Shown here: positions 1-12,300 of the stretch, piece by piece
Numbering within the stretch: position 1 is the stretch's first letter
Layout of the letters: every line of letters starts with the position of its first letter
Assembly (NCBI RefSeq): GCF_022539315.1
Contig: NC_066315.1
Coordinates: 92,668,990-92,732,989 of the forward strand
Source of the DNA: Serinus canaria
Lineage: Eukaryota; Chordata; Aves; Passeriformes; Fringillidae
DNA length: 64,000 nucleotides
Direction: 5' to 3'
Position numbers and translations under genes: made by a program
Notes under the pieces: model-generated
Told to the model about the DNA's origin: nothing
The model's input: the letters and a program-made list of their open reading frames with translations, nothing else
The model's database searches: none

Positions 1-126
1 TTTTTTTCTGTAGGGTTGCATTAGCATAAAATTGCAAGCAAGATTTTTTTGTAGGGGGAACTGTTGTATATTGTGTATTCCCCAGTCTGATGACAAGGAA
101 AGTCAAAGTGTGCTAACCTTTTGTGA

Positions 127-335
127 TATAGAATCAGTGAATATTTTGAGTTGGAAGGGACCTTTGAAGGCCATCGAGTCCTAACCCCCAGCCATGGGCA
201 GGGACAGCTTGAACTAAATCGGGTTGCTCAGAGCCCTGTCCAATGTCATCTTGACTGTTCCTAGGGATGGGGCTGCCTCGGTGGGTAACCTGCTCCAGTA
301 TTTTACCACCCTCAGGGTAAAAAAAATCTTACTTG
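127..335 (-). mobile_element. CR1 LINE 3'-end fragment, antisense
   Basis: The + strand shows the hallmarks of the reverse complement of an avian CR1 3' end: an AGAATCA start, GTTGGAAGGGACCT, a CCATGGGCAGGGACA block, GTTGCTCAGAGCCC, an AGGGATGGGGCTGCCTC block and a CACCCTCAGGGTAAA block, in that order. The copy is 5'-truncated and carries only the non-coding 3' tail. It is moderately diverged. The limits are approximate because the ends fade into AT-rich sequence. Confidence 0.85.
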
Positions 336-477
336 GAAAGACAGAGTAAGACTTTGTCTTTTCAAACCCAAAGGTTTCCTTTTTTATCTGGTAGATCAGG
401 TCTAAAACTGTATCTGGATGTGGCCATTTTTCTTCTGGCTTAGAGTTTTCCAGGGATCCATGCTGTGTGCCTGGAGT

Positions 478-603
478 TGTACTGTGAGGTGTTGGGGTTT
501 TGTTGTTGTTTGGGTTTGGTGCTGGGGTTTTGTGCCTTGGTTATTCATTGTTGGTGGGGTTTGTTGTTTGGTTGGTTTTCAGTTTGTTTGTTGTTTGCGT
601 TTT
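478..603. repeat. GT-rich low-complexity tract
   Basis: The + strand is nearly all G and T, with many GGGTTTT-like runs, and hardly any A or C. An ORF spans it only because stop codons are rare in this composition; its product, rich in W, F, V and G, is not a credible protein. Confidence 0.7.
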
Positions 604-959
604 TTGACTAAAAAGAGGTGAAATTAACACCTTTTTTTTTCCCCTCTAAAAGGAGAGATCCTATTGTAGAGCTTTTTCAGTACCATCTGCCATTCTGCTG
701 TTTCAAATTGCAGAACTGGGTACGTCCTGAGGTATCTTTCTGTGTGCAGAGCTGAGAGATAGAGCAAGAAAATGTATATTCAGCACAATTCCACGGTGAC
801 CCTGGCTCACCCTGATTCTTGCTTATGCTGGTGCCTGCTGCTGTGTCCCACGCAGAATGTCCTGTGGGGATTTGTGTAAACCCACACATGATGAAGGACT
901 TCTCTCTCACTGTGGGTCTTCCTCACCATGGTCCTGCTGCATCCAAACATAGGAATTTT

Positions 960-1080
960 TTGGTGCTGTGTTTTGAATGTTAATTTGGGTTTTCTGGTTG
1001 GGTGGTTTTGTTTGGGTTTTTTTGAGTTTGGTTGTTTTTTTTTTTGTTGTTGTTGTTGTTGTTGTTTGGGGTTTTTTCTC
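960..1080. repeat. GT-rich tract with TTG microsatellite
   Basis: A G/T-biased + strand with a T run followed by about eight TTG units (roughly 1043-1066). The poly-Q and poly-K open frame on the - strand is a by-product of this repeat and not a gene. Confidence 0.75.
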
Positions 1081-2225
1081 AGCTCAGGATAGTTTATTAA
1101 GTTTGTCATAGAAAATGAGAGAATTTGTATTCTGGTCTTACAGAATATACTGACAAAGCTGGGAACGTAAATTATTGTATGTTACATCCGTGTGGATGTC
1201 ACTCTTTTCCTGTACCATTTTTGCTTTTTGATTCTTGCTAAAAAAAGGGAGGGAGCAGAATGTGAAGGGAGGAGCTGGAAGGCACAAGGCCTTTATCAGG
1301 AGGTGATGCAGTCCTGTCAGGAGCTGGCTAAAAGCTGAGGGTTATTGCAGTTCAGTGACCTTACTGGGAAGCTTCTTTCATTGTAAACACAATCAATTGT
1401 GGAACACGAGCTATGACTTTAATGCAAAATAATGGCAAGCTTACACCAAAAAAATCAATCTGGTGTGACAGCAAATGGTTCTGAAATAGGTGTTATTACC
1501 GTGTTGCAGTTATTTCCTCTTGCCTGAGAGGCAAATGGGAGAATTTAGTGTCCTGTCGGTTTTCATTATAAGCTAAGTAATGGTTCTGGTTTTCCAGCTA
1601 TCCATTTATTTCCACTTGACTTAACCTTCTTTCCTTTTCCCAGTTTCTTGCAAGACTTGGTCTGTCTGCTTTTATCCAGACACCACTGGTTTATCAAAAT
1701 TACAACAGCAACCCTGGATTAGCTTTCTGAGGTGGAAAGAATTTACATTTTAATAAGATTTACATTTTAATAAAAACCGGTTTGCTATTTTTTGTACAAG
1801 TTGTTGGGTCTCAGAGGTACAGCTCACAGCTTTCCCTTTCTTGGCATGGTATTTCATGCTTATCTGTAGGGTTTTTTAGGGAAAGGGCTGAGTCGTGTGT
1901 ATCTTACATATCATAAAGTGGTTTCTGCAAACTGTGTGTACTTTTTACATATGGACAAGTGAAGCTGAGAGCAATGCTCTGGTGGGAAGAGACCTGTAGG
2001 AGTCCAGAGGCAGCAGCTGGCCAGCTGGTAGGACTTTTCTGTTATTTTAAAGTTTAAAGGTTTTTATAAAATATAGATATTTGCAACTTCTATATTAGTT
2101 CTGTGGTTGGTTTGGTTATGGTTCATCTGTATGTTTTTTCTTTGCTCAAAAGTAGCATTCAAACATTATTTATTTCCTGGCAGCAGTCTGATGCTTTGAA
2201 CAGTAACCATAACTCTTGGACATCT

Positions 2226-2262
2226 AATTAGTTAATATGCCATTAATTAATTAATTAGTGTA
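2226..2262. repeat. TAATTA-rich patch
   Basis: Overlapping ATTAATTAATTAATTAG and CTAATTAGTTAA motifs occur in under 40 bases. It may be plain low complexity or a cluster of homeodomain-type core sites; nothing else in the sequence decides between them. Confidence 0.45.
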
Positions 2263-5200
2263 GTGTTTTACAGCATCATCATCTAAATCTTTAGGATTAT
2301 TTTTAGCGTGCCATTGAGGTTTGCTGCAAAGTTAGTGCACAAGCACTTAAAGGCATTTTAACAACTCGGATTTGGTTTGATTTTTCTTTTTTTTCTTGTG
2401 TGTACCACATGCAGGCAACATGCATGGCAGGGGTCTGGGTTTTTCTAATGTCATAGGGACTGGATTTGTTACTTGGGTCGTTAGCATAGGCGTGGAGCTG
2501 AGACAGTGATGCCTGCTGTATTTTTAGCAGTGGTGGGCTGTGCTTGCTGCAATTAATCAGTACATTAGCAATCAATGACTGATTCATTGTTTTAATGCCT
2601 GCTATACAGTGTACAGGAGCTGGTGATTTCTTTTCCCCTTGTGTATTCAGGAAGAGTGAGTCTGTATGCAAGATGGGGGGAAGCACAATAGGCATTTACC
2701 ATCCTATTGTTATCCAGACCAAGCATTGTATCCAAATGTAAAAGTGAGGATCTCCAGGGGTGGTCTAATGTCACATGCTGCTGGGTGGTGATACGAGGCT
2801 TTTGGCTGACCAGCTAGCCATGAAACAAATTACTCATTTCCCAGTGGATTTTGTCATCCTTGTCCTGCTGGCAAGCTGCAGCCCAAGAGAGTATTCTGTG
2901 TGCACAGAAGTCCTTAGTGTTCTCTGTCAGTGATTCTTATGTACCATACAGTTGGGTTAAGGCAGGATTTTATCTGTAAATGAATTAAAAGTGCTGCTGA
3001 AAGATCCTTATTTTGGGGAAAATGTTGCTGTTGTCCCATTTCCAATTTTTTTGAGGCTGAATAACCACTCAGTTCTGGTTTGAGTGAAAGAAGAGGCAGA
3101 ATAGTTCTCTGTGGGCCAACCACTCTTCTGTCGGGTTAGCTGAAACAGATGTTGTCATTAAACTTTAATTACAACATGACTCACTTTTTAATGCAGTGGC
3201 TAGAAGAGAACTAGAAGGAGCTTTTGTACCATACATTAGGAGAATATGAAAACAGCAGCTAAGATTGATAATACTTCTGTGTCTTTAAAAAAATAAATAA
3301 TACCAAAGACATCAACTTAAGCTTCCTGCATAGTACAAACAATGACATTTCATTACGTAGTTTCTAGATAAAATCCTTAATAGGTGATTTGAGCCAGAAT
3401 AATGTCCTATGGCAAAAATGTTACTAAAATAGTTGATTCTTCTCAGACTTTAAGTTTACCTGGTTAGAAGCATTTTTTTTGATGGCCCGGACCTCATAAT
3501 TACATCTGGATTGTGTGTCTGACCTCCACTAGGCTATCCATAGACCACATCATGAAAGACATATCCAAACACAGATTTTTTTTCTTCTCTGAATGCAGAA
3601 GACAGAAACCAGGGGAAGAAAGGGGATACAGAGGTAAACATCTTGCCCTCAGAAATACAGTATGTCAGTGCTAAGCTGATGCTTCACATCCTGTGTGCTG
3701 TTAAATGGGTGAAATTCCAATTCCTTGCCAGGATCCAGTGGCCCTAAGCAACTCTGGGTTGTATTTCTTAATGATACTTCCAACTCACACCCCCCCTTAA
3801 GTAATGTTCACTTTTGATACTGTAATTAGCTCTATTGACTTTGCCAAAATTACAAAGATAGTGAATTGGGCTTAAAAATAAAAAATCCACTGACTTGTCC
3901 TTCCAGCATTAAAAGGTTGGTCTGGAGTGTGAAAAAACCTGAGGATATTATGTTCAGGTTGATGCCCAAAGAGTGTGGAGGAGCAGGGAGAGAGCCACTG
4001 TAGCTGTATCCTCTTGTCCAGCAGCAGTTCTGTGGAAATATCAGCTTGGGTGTGTGATGGATGTAGCTCTGGAAGTAGAAAGTAGTAGTAGAGAATGGCA
4101 GCAATTGTAAACACCCCATACAAGCTGTTTTGTTGGTGACCCTGACAAAATATTTTTATTCCTATCTAAATTGTGCTTCAGCCTCATGTATGGCATTTGC
4201 AACTGTGTCCACGAGACTGAAAATTAATCTGATGGTGGTGGGGAATGAAGGCAAGAAGGAATACACTGGATTCAAATGAATGAATGAAAGTTTGCAGGAC
4301 TTGGCATCTGTCAGTTTCCCCTTGGCACTCCCATCGCTGTACCCTGGAGCTCTGTGAAACTCCAGGGCTCCAGTACCATGTCAGGCAGGAAATCCAATCC
4401 ACCCTTGAAGCTGTGGCTCTCTGTTACGCATTTGTTCAAGGAGGCTGACTGTGCTTTGGCTTAACTCCTTCAAACACATGGCTCGGCAGCACTCGTGCCG
4501 TAGCTCAGTTTTAGGGCTGGGACAGTGGCCCTTTAAGTGCTGACAAGGAGGAACAGAGCAGAAATTCACCTCTGAGATAATCCATTTTTGATGAGGAAAA
4601 TAGAAGTGAAAAGGGCCAGTATTTACTGGTGTGCACACACTGGTACTTGTACAGAAACATCCTGGTGGCGACAAGACTGCAGTCGCTCACAAGCCTTGCA
4701 GGGAGCAGAGAACAGCCATGATAATGCTGCTCTTTATCTCCAGGGCTGTTCACAGCAGGCTCCCCCTCTAGAGCCTTCCCTATGCTTCCCTGCCCTGTTG
4801 CCAATGAAAAGCTTGGCCTTCTCTAGTCCTTTTAACAGTCCCACTTCATTAGAATGAATCATTTTTATACTGGATACAAATATTTCCATCAAAACAGAAA
4901 CTTTAAATTAGTTTGAGTGATTTCCAGTAGCTGTCATCCTTTGTGATTTTTCTTTTTAACTTTTTGGTAGTTCTTGCTGCAGCATCTTAAAATTTCTGCT
5001 GTGCATCATATTAGTCTGCTGCAGGAGGACTGCAGTAAAAATCAGCATCCTAAAGACTAAACTCAGTCATTTAAACACATGCATGAACTGCAAAAAAAAT
5101 AATTCTAAATATGTTTATTTCAAATGACTTCAATAAGAACAGTCTACAGATAAAAGAAATTCAAAGGAGTTCTCATTTCTGTTCTGAAATATCTGTAATA

Positions 5201-5513
5201 GGATTTTCTTTTAACCTTTGCTTGTGGAAAAGTGAATGATTGGGCTTTGAAGCAAAAGTGATAGGTTTTGGAACACTTAACACCATGTTATGTTACAATG
5301 AAGAGACTTCATTTCATTGGACTCAGTGGAGACAAAATGAAAATATTGATGTTTCTAAAATAAATACTTGACATTTGACATTATTTATTTCTTTGAAATA
5401 AGCCTGCTTCTCTGAATGTTTATAAGGATGTGGTGACTGTTTTACCTTGATGGGACCTCCTGCTTCTTCAGCACAGCAGCTCTGCTGATTTTAACAGAGC
5501 CATGCAGTGGATG

Positions 5514-5559
5514 TGCCTGAGTTCCTACCAAGGTTATGGTTATGCCTGAGTTCCTACCA
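5514..5559. repeat. Two-copy 17-base direct repeat
   Basis: TGCCTGAGTTCCTACCA occurs exactly at 5514-5530 and 5543-5559, with a period of 29 bases. This is a small local tandem duplication with no coding content. Confidence 0.85.
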
Positions 5560-8500
5560 GGGAAGATGCTGATCAGTGGTGCCTGAAGTCATCAGCTCAG
5601 CCAGCAGGTTGGAGGGAGCTGTCTTTCACATCAGGCATTGAGCATGCCACTGGGGCAGCTTCAGGCACTCAGGTGTTTCCACTTTCTGGTCTCCTGATGT
5701 CTTGCAGCCCAAAGTCAAACAGGAGTAGCAGATAATTTCATTCTGAAACAAAAGGGCCAAGTTTTAATTGCAGTTTTGACATTCATTTCCATGAGTGAAC
5801 TGAATTTTTTGGAAGGCCTTTTTGGGCAGGATTAGGTATAGATGTGATAAATTTTTGCCACCTTTTGCTTCACCTATTCATCAGGTCTAAAATGTGCAAG
5901 TATGCCATTTTTTAAAGGTAAGGCTATGGCAGGAGCAGGCAGTAGTGTTACTCTGTTCTCTTTTACTTACTTTCAGGCTATCCTTTGTTTTGTGTACCAT
6001 GTGCAGTCTTGTGTATAAACTGGCCATCCTTAAAGTGGCCACAAGTCCCTCTTGTCTGGTCTTCAGATTTTATTGCTGTAGTATCTTCATTCCTTCTGTA
6101 TTTGTCAGCATAGGAAATCTGTTACAAAATAGGCAATAGATGTGTGGATACCAATTATACAGCAAGCCTGAGTGCCTTAGTCAGCATTAAATAAAAATTC
6201 TGAAAATTTATTTATTTTTATTTATTTGCCAAAATTTCTTGAAATAATTTTACTGCTGTATTTCAGAATATATAATTCCCATATGAAGATCTGAAGGCAA
6301 TTTTTTTTCAAGATTCATGCTTGAAATAAAACTTAAAACCAAAAACTCTTAAGGTTCCTGAAAAATGAAAGCTTCCCTCTTCCTTTTCCACCTTTGCTTT
6401 GAGGGATCAGTGGCTGGCCAACATCATCATGAGCTGCACAGCCTACAGAGGGACAATAATAAGTGAAAATCAATAGAGGAACTTCACTAGATTTCAGTAG
6501 AATTGGGAACATGCATTAACACTTCAAAATTCTATCCAGATTTTGACCAAGATATTTTGGTGGTTGTGGGCTTAAAGTGAAAATCAGAAGATTGGGCAAA
6601 GTAACTGTTTGTCACTTTTCCCTCTGTGTTAAATTCCCCTAGGCTCCAGCAGAGAGATGTGGCTTCTGTTTCCATATGCCACCAACAATAAATCTGGCAT
6701 CTATTTTAAAGTCAGTGCTTGTCTGATTGTAGTAATTTGTATTTAGTGGCCTGTTTTCATTATGTGGGCTGGAGTGATCAGTGAGATTGAATTGAGGAAT
6801 TTTCTGAAAGTGAGAAGCCAGGGAGTCAAGACTTCTTAATGCATTCATGCTTGGGATTTTTCTTTTTCCTTTTCAGCTGCTCTCATTATTTCCATGCTGC
6901 ACAGGTTTGGGTTTTTTTTCCTATGATAATAAAGTACCATAATCCAAATGCAGACTCTCTCCCAGCGTTATTGCAGTCACTATTCATACTGCAGGAGCAC
7001 CTAGTGGAGGACTGGACCTCACTGAACCTGTTGATGTATAAACATTAGGCCATCACAAGGTTGCTCTGCCCCTGTTACTGCTGATTCCCATTTCAGAGAG
7101 TAGGCATTTCCCTGCCAGTCAGACTGCTTTCTCACCAAGCAGTGTTTTGCTCTTAACTGTAAGACAAGGACCAAATTGCTCTAGATTTTGCAGAAATTGC
7201 TCTGGACTAGCTGTAGTTTCCTGATAAAACCTGTTCCATTTGGGCAGCAGAATCTCAGGGGCACAGTTGCTCTCTGTGGATGTGTGCTTCCCTAGCAGCC
7301 TCTCTGAATGCTGCTGCTGCTCTTGGCAGGGTCACAGCTGCAGTGCCACACCTGTGGCAGTACAGCTCTGCTAGTGACTGCTCCCTGAAGGCAAGCCTTT
7401 CAGTCATGCCTCTCTTCAGCCCAACAATCTTCTTATATTGACTTGGAACTTGTTGTTCAGTTTTGAATAATTATGAGGAGGGACAAATGTCTTTCTAGTT
7501 TCCGAGTTACATGTTTGCCACCCATGGGTTATTTTTGTTTCATGTATGTGCTGATTAAAAAGGTCTCCTGCAGTGAAAATACGATTTTCTGTGTTTTCTT
7601 AGTTCTCGTGTAAAAAGAGCCTTTTTAGCTCTGCCTAAAGGTACCTATTAGAAGATTTCTGGGACTGAAATGTTCTTGCAAATTAATGTCAAGATTCCAT
7701 TAAAAAAGAAAATAAGAAAAAGGAAGCTGTGGAGCTGGCCCCTCAAGAAAACAGAAGTTGAAATCAGCATGTTATTTAAAATCACGCAGTACTTTGGCTA
7801 GTCATTGTGACACCCAACCACTACTGGCATGTCCATATCCCTGGCTTTTCCAGTCAACTCCCTGTCTGTTTCCAGAGTATTATAATCATGTTCCTTATCA
7901 GGAATGAATTGTGGGAGAAGTCAGAATATAAGATAGTTTGACACAGGGAGCTATTTAGAATTTAGAGCATTTTCTCCTCCATCTCTATTGGTTTGCTTGT
8001 GTTGACATAATTGTGATACAACACTGCACTATAAAGACATGTATTTTTTAAAGGCATGATTCATAGTTCAAATATCCTGATTTAAATAAAGTATAAACCC
8101 TCTAATTTAGCAGATTCATTTTCATTGAGGGAGTATATAAATACTTGGTACTTCTGGTATTTTTTATTTAGTTGTTTTATTTGCTATTTTAATTAGAGAA
8201 TGAAAAGGGATCTGGATGATCTCAGAATGTTGGAAAGTTGTAATTTTTTAATCTATAATGTTATATAAAAAATCAGTGCAAATGGTGACATTTTTATCTG
8301 AGTGAAATACCCTAATATTTCTTCTTTGTAGAATTGCTAATGAGGTCATGTCTTTCTGAAAATTGCAGTCAATTTGCATTAAGTGTAGGATTTTATAACA
8401 TTTCTGATCTTCTTAAAATGTTGTGGTTGCAACAGTGCATTTATTTTAAGGACATTATTTATACACAAAAATAAGGAACCACACTAGTAAGCTGTGTCTT

Positions 8501-9058
8501 CCACAGGGGAGAGGATGAAATTACAGCTTGGATTAGGGGAGGAATTTGATAAAGCCTATTTATGTCCTTTTGTGCTCTATACATTGATCTCTTTAATTCC
8601 TAGGCTGGTTTGTGTGTTAATTCAGAGAACAGTAATGTGCACACAGTGGAGATGCAAAGGCAATTTCCTTGTTGCTCTGAAGTGTGTAAGTTGGAAAGTG
8701 TATAATTTTCTGTAGATTTTAGCACATAGTACCAGTTGGAGTTCTTGCCTATATGCTGCTTGTGCTAAAGTGGTGGGAATCAGAGATGGCTTGTTTTGTT
8801 GTTTGGGTTTTTTTTTTTACATTAACACATCTGTGGATAAGAGGCTGAGCACCTCATTTTTGAGATTACTGTTTAACAATGTTTTCAACAAATCAGTTCA
8901 AGAATTATTAAAGTGCATCACAAGGATGTGACTTGAATGAAATATTAGAAAAAAAAATTTAAGAGGTAAAAAATAAATCTTGTATGGGAGACTGTAGAAG
9001 AGGACAGAATGGAATCACCTTATTCTTTCCTAATTACATTATCTTTGTGTGCAGCGTC

Positions 9059-9320
9059 TTAGCCTAGTGTTTGGGGATTTTCCTTGTGTTTTGGAGTGTA
9101 ATTTCTTGGGAAGTTTGTTTGGGGATTTTGGGGTGGTTTTTTTTTGTTTTTGGTGTTTTGTTTTGTGGGGTGTTTTTTTTTGTTTGTTTTGTTTTGGGTC
9201 AGGGATTTTTTTAATTTGTTTTGGTTTGGGTTTTTTTTTGGCTTCGTGTTTTTGGTTTGGAGTTTTTTGTTTGGTTTTTGTTTGTTTTGTTTGTTTTCCT
9301 TGGTTTTTTTCCTCATGTGT
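9059..9320. repeat. Long GT-rich strand-asymmetric tract
   Basis: About 260 bases in which the + strand is dominated by T and G (runs such as TTTTGGGGTGG and GTTTTGTTTTGTGGGG) and A and C are scarce. Long open frames appear on both strands here (F/V/L/W-rich on +, K/N/P/T-rich on -), which is the mark of low complexity and not of coding. The G-runs could form quadruplexes on the + strand. Confidence 0.75.
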
Positions 9321-12300
9321 TAGTATCTAATTGTGCTGAGAATGTCAGATCAAATGCACTTTTATGTTTCTGCCTAAGGCTTTGGGGAGAGACAGATGGA
9401 GCCAGGATTAGAAACACATCTGAATCTATTTTGTCGTTCTTAAGACTGCTTTGCCATTCAGCAGACCGGGTCTCAGGGCTGGAACTCTTAACTAAAATGT
9501 TGCTTGTATCCTAACACCTTTTGAATTAGCCTGTTGGTTGCTGAGTTTGTCCAAAAGGCAGAAGAGAAATTCCAGGTCTGTGGAAATACTTAACCTAAAA
9601 CGTCCTGCCAGCAGTTCTACCTCGGCCTCTGTATGTGATAGCCAACATATCTCAGATGACCTCAACTCTCAGGGGAACATAAGAATAGAGGCATTCTCTG
9701 CATGCATGAGTGGCTGGAATAACACTGTGCTTAGTGATCAAATGAACAATCCCTTTGAGCTTTCGAGATAGTACCCCCTCTCACAGGGCATCGGAAAGCA
9801 TTTCTTTAACAATTATGCAGCAACAAAGCACAATGGGGTCACTGGTTGCTGTGATTTCTTTCTGAGGAGCAAAGTCAGAGTTTGTGTTACCTTCTTGTTG
9901 CTATCTCAAACTGAACCGGTTTGGCAGTCCAGAAGTGCAGCCTGATCTGTTGCCAGATCCCTGGTTTTAGTGGAATAGGGTGCTGCAGAAATAAATGTTT
10001 GAGATTGTTTGTGTTTTAACCTGCCTGGTGGGGTTTTTATTTTAATACCTCCCCCTTGCCCTCCCCCAGTCACTTGTCTGGTGTTCCTGGTTTTCCTTAA
10101 AGCAGTTTAAAGATCCTCCTGTTGCAAACAGAACCTGTACCATGGACTGTGCTTTTTTTATGCCCCGGGTCATTTCTCCAGCCCACTGGTTGTCCTTTTT
10201 ACTGTGACTGGTTCCTTCTGTGTGACTACACTATTTTACTGCTGTTGTCTGCTTTTGCTTACCACCAGGCTTTTTCCCCCTGTGTTTTTCTCACCATATT
10301 TTCTTCTCACCTGCTGATCCATTAGTTTCTGCCAGACCTTCTTTAGCTGCCTTTGCATCCTTCCATCTGGCTGGTTCGTTCCTTTTCTTCTTTATCCTCT
10401 TCTCCTCTTTGTGGTCTTCCTTTACTGCCAGGGCTCACTACTTCAGCTGCTTTCTAGCATCTTCTCTACCAACAAACACACAAAGTTATCCTGGTGAGCT
10501 ACTTGATGATTAATCTGGTTGTTCCCACAAGCATTCTATTAGCCCATCTATCTCTTTTCTCTCATCCCTGATCATCAGAAAAAGAAAAAAGGTCCATTTG
10601 CTAAGAGCCAATCTGAAGTAATTTAGATGTTTTCTTTTTTGATTTTTAAATGTTGAATGTGGGACACTGCAAGCCACACACCATTGAATATTCCAGCCTT
10701 GCACAAATGAATACTGATGAGATGACCTGGGATAACAGCATTGCTTGGGGCTGTTGAGGCCATTCTGCTGTAATAACAAATTCTAGTAAAGACTGAGACA
10801 TATTCCACAACAGGATGTCTTGATCTTTGAGTTTGAAAACTAGTAACAAAACTGAAGCTTTCTTATGTTGTGTATGTGTGTGTCCAAACAAGTATTTGGA
10901 TGACAGACAGGTGTTGCACAGTCAGCAGCAGAATGAATACAAATACATATATTCTGTATTCTCTGGGATTGTCAGATCACCTAACCTTTTCCTTCTAGAT
11001 GAAGAAGAACGAAAGTTGAAGATCATAAATTGCATTAATTTAAAATTGAAATCTGGAGTTTACATTTTTTGCTGGTGCAGTGCCCATACCTTAATAAAAT
11101 CTCAGGGGAAAAAACATATGCTCTTCAGCAAAATTGCTAATTCTCACCTACAGAAATAAGCCTCAATGTAATATTTATAGTCTCATAATAGAGTTCTACT
11201 GGTTTGTGGCTGGGTTTCTTTTCCCCCTTTTCTCCCTGCTAATTATTTTAATGCTGCCAGCATAAGAAACATATTTTTACTTTTGTATTTGTACTATTTA
11301 TCTATAACTTCAGGTTTGTCTGTACATTTTAGGGAAGGGAATGAATCTAAGCCTTAGCCCTAGATTCAGATATGACCAATTACTGTGTCTAGGATCTCAG
11401 TAATTCTTCCTGCTGCTTTCAGCCTATCCCAGTAGAATAGGCTGTGGTGGTTGGCTTTGAGGAAGCACACACAGTTTATTGGAATTTGCATTGTTGGAGG
11501 GCCAGAGGCTGGAAATGGGAATGTATAAATGTGACACTCGATTGATATTCCTGCTGAGTAGAAGACATGCATTTCTCTCTTCACACTCTTACTTTCTCCC
11601 AGTGGAGCAAAAAACATATGATAATGAGTCCAAAAGCAAGTGGTTATTTGGATGGCAACAAATTGCTGCATAACTGTGGTCCCAAGGAAGAAGGGGAAGG
11701 TTGAGAAGCAGTTCTGGTTTTATTTTATCTTGCAGAGGGTATTTAGTACAGCCGGGTTTCTCAGGGTCCCACTGAGATTTTGTTTATTGGAGAGAAGTAT
11801 TTTAAATGTCTAAATGTCCTGCTGAACTTTTTTCCTTTCTCTGAATTATTTTAATACTGTGTATTAGTATCTTGCTTCAGATTTAAAAAACCAGCCTACC
11901 AAAACCAAAAAGCCAGGTGAATGTGCATGATATATTGGGAGCATGTTACACTCTCTGTTAGGAGGATGAAACTGGTAGAAAACAAAGAGGGACATAAAAT
12001 TCTTGAGCAGGGAATTTGCATGGTGTGCGTGGATTTTCTGAAATACCCGAAGGGAATTTTAAATACTCTGGAAAAATTATCAAAAAAGATCACAACCTGA
12101 GCGTGTGGTAAGTAATGAAGAACATTAGGCACAGTGGTGAGCTCTGCAGAATGTCCTAAAGTATTTTCCCATTTGCAGCTCAGTCTCAAAGGAAAAACTG
12201 TAAAGGGAAGAGAAGAAGTAGGAAATTTGGTCCATGCAAATGTTAGTAATGAACACTGTCAATACCATGTTCTGAGAACTCTGAGATGTAAAACCACTTC

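Larger units (their letters stand above)
336..9058. other. Non-coding DNA, probably Golli-MBP intron
   Basis: No exon, RNA gene or recognisable transposon was found here. Open frames are short, lack codon structure and lie in low-complexity sequence. The stretch holds GT-rich tracts (about 478-603 and 960-1080, including a TTG-repeat run near 1043-1066), a TAATTA-rich patch near 2226-2262 and a 17-base direct repeat (5514-5530 and 5543-5559). Assignment to a Golli intron is inferred from position upstream of the MBP composite exon on the same strand. Confidence 0.5.

Noticed and set aside
807..1109. ORF on - with poly-Q and poly-K
   Set aside because: The run comes from the TTG microsatellite and T tract, not from a polyglutamine gene.
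9059..9316. K/N/P/T-rich ORF on -
   Set aside because: Produced by the GT-rich low-complexity tract, which lacks stops in either direction.
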